Below, piece after piece: positions 63,350 through 64,000 of a DNA stretch of 64,000 nucleotides. The DNA comes from SAR202 cluster bacterium (GTDB taxonomy: Bacteria; Chloroflexota; Dehalococcoidia; Lucifugimonadales; UBA2962). Made by a program: the position numbers and the translations under genes. The stretch spans positions 124,001 through 188,000 of the forward strand of contig VFGV01000022.1 of NCBI GenBank assembly GCA_009392275.1, in the 5' to 3' direction. The notes under the pieces were generated by a model. The model was not told the DNA's origin. It made no database searches and saw only the letters and a program-made list of their open reading frames with translations. Positions within the stretch are counted from its first letter, which is position 1; each line of letters begins with the position of its first letter.

Positions 63350-63811
63350 ATGACTTTAAAAGAAGGCGATATCGCACCTGATTTCTCTCTACCCGCATCA
63401 AACGGCGAGAATGTATCTTTAAAAGATTATAAAGGCAAAAAGGTTGTCATCTATTTCTATCCTAAGGATGATACTCCGGGCTGCACAATAGAAGCATGTA
63501 ACTTCAGGGACGATTACTCTGAGATCACAGAACTTGGAGCCGTCATACTTGGAGTAAGTAAAGATGACATAAAATCACACAATAAATTTATCAATAAATT
63601 TGATTTACCATTTCTGCTTTTGTCAGATGAAAGTACTGAAATGATATCTGCTTACGGAGCATGGGTTAAGAAAAAAATGTATGGCAAAGAATATTACGGG
63701 GTTTTTCGAAAAACATATTTAATTGATGAAGAAGGTAAAATCCAGCGTATATGGCCGAAAGTCGATGTGAAAACTCATTCTAAAGAAATAATTGAATTAA
63801 TAAAAAACTAG
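63350..63811 (+). CDS. bcp: Thioredoxin-dependent peroxiredoxin (Bcp/PrxQ)
   Basis: Reduces hydroperoxides with thioredoxin. The start is ATG 63350 (AGGAG upstream), giving MTLKEGDIAPDFSLPASNG and 153 residues; the frame is open further up but that part overlaps the SDR gene. The peroxidatic Cys is in YPKDDTPGCTIEACNFRD, with the resolving Cys five residues later as in PrxQ. Its stop codon overlaps the stop of the converging gamma-glutamyltransferase. Confidence 0.95.
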   Translation: MTLKEGDIAPDFSLPASNGENVSLKDYKGKKVVIYFYPKDDTPGCTIEACNFRDDYSEITELGAVILGVSKDDIKSHNKFINKFDLPFLLLSDESTEMISAYGAWVKKKMYGKEYYGVFRKTYLIDEEGKIQRIWPKVDVKTHSKEIIELIKN

Positions 63812-64000
63812 ATACCTTCGGCGTGTGCAGAATGAAAAATATCGGCCCCTCCATATAGCTGGCCTGAACCAGATTTTACAATGGCAATCGGACTACCAAA
63901 GTTTGCAAATCCTGTGACGGGATATTCTGGACCCATGACTCTTAGTTTATGTCCTCGTTTCTCTAGTTCTCTTCTAACATTTTCATCTAATTCAGGTGGA
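63808..64000 (-). CDS. Gamma-glutamyltransferase family protein, C-terminal fragment (cut by window)
   Basis: The last 63 residues of a minus-strand gene that runs off the window. The translation reads RRELEKRGHKLRVMG, FGSPIAIVKSGSGQLYGGADI and ends HAEGI at TAG (63810-63808). The GxLxGGAD block near the end is the standard C-terminus of gamma-glutamyltransferase small subunits. It would act on glutathione-like gamma-glutamyl compounds, but the catalytic Thr lies outside the window. Confidence 0.75.
   Translation of the reverse strand, partial: PPELDENVRRELEKRGHKLRVMGPEYPVTGFANFGSPIAIVKSGSGQLYGGADIFHSAHAEGI

Overview
The window is a gene-dense, AT-rich stretch of a bacterial chromosome: about 65 protein genes, one tRNA, one riboswitch, and no insertion sequence, phage or CRISPR array that I can see. 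The gene content suggests a free-living aerobic marine Chloroflexota, most like the SAR202 group. The grounds are the coenzyme F420 genes cofC/cofD with an F420-type PPOX protein, an R3H-type SpoIIIAA-like ATPase beside tmk, a caa3-type cytochrome oxidase cluster with ctaA/ctaB/ctaG/sco, and a MshA-like glycosyltransferase. This assignment is inference from gene content, not from a marker tree.

Layout. 0-5.8 kb: hflK (cut by the window edge)-hflC, then ybeY-dnaX-ybaB-recR-recO. 5.8-14.9 kb: an SDR, a LOG-like protein, enolase, GAPDH, pdxS-pdxT (vitamin B6), an unknown GNAT-like protein, the R3H ATPase, tmk and a PPOX protein. 14.9-19.7 kb: a PHP phosphatase, PIG-L deacetylase, tandem-GNAT acetyltransferase, GT4 glycosyltransferase and CelD-like acyltransferase; three of these resemble MshA, MshB and MshD of mycothiol synthesis. 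19.9-28.5 kb: glyA; rnc with a DsbA-like gene whose catalytic codon is an in-frame TGA; a 2-hydroxyacid dehydrogenase; a D-aminoacylase; thrS; and infC-rpmI-rplT. 28.5-36.5 kb, minus strand: the cytochrome oxidase and heme A cluster ctaA, ctaB, ctaC-D-E-F, ctaG and sco. 36.5-40.1 kb: tRNA-Lys, cofD-cofC, a membrane-anchored nuclease and an HtrA protease. 40.1-44.1 kb, minus strand: aminotransferase, acyl-CoA synthetase and quinone oxidoreductase. 44.2-54 kb: a SAM-I riboswitch leading an operon for the S-adenosylmethionine cycle (MtnA-like fragment, mtnP, rhodanese, PfkB kinase, ahcY, metK), then phosphohexomutase and polA. 54-64 kb: a GreA fusion, a FAD/Fe-S dehydrogenase, ald, and a thiol-redox group (two thioredoxin-fold lipoproteins, a sulfurtransferase, an SDR, a Bcp peroxiredoxin), ending in a partial gamma-glutamyltransferase.

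Most notable observations: (1) a probable selenoprotein. A DsbA-family gene (21931-22548, minus) has TGA exactly where the catalytic Cys should be, followed by a bacterial-SECIS-like hairpin. (2) infC appears to start at ATA behind an ideal Shine-Dalgarno, and a second gene (CelD-like) also lacks any canonical start. (3) dnaX carries an in-phase A AAA AAC slip site with an SD-like element 10 nt upstream and a stop eight codons later, the layout for making a short gamma subunit. (4) A SAM riboswitch controls a stand-alone MtnA N-domain-like protein that has lost its catalytic half. (5) Full-length GreA is fused to an integrase-like N-terminal domain.
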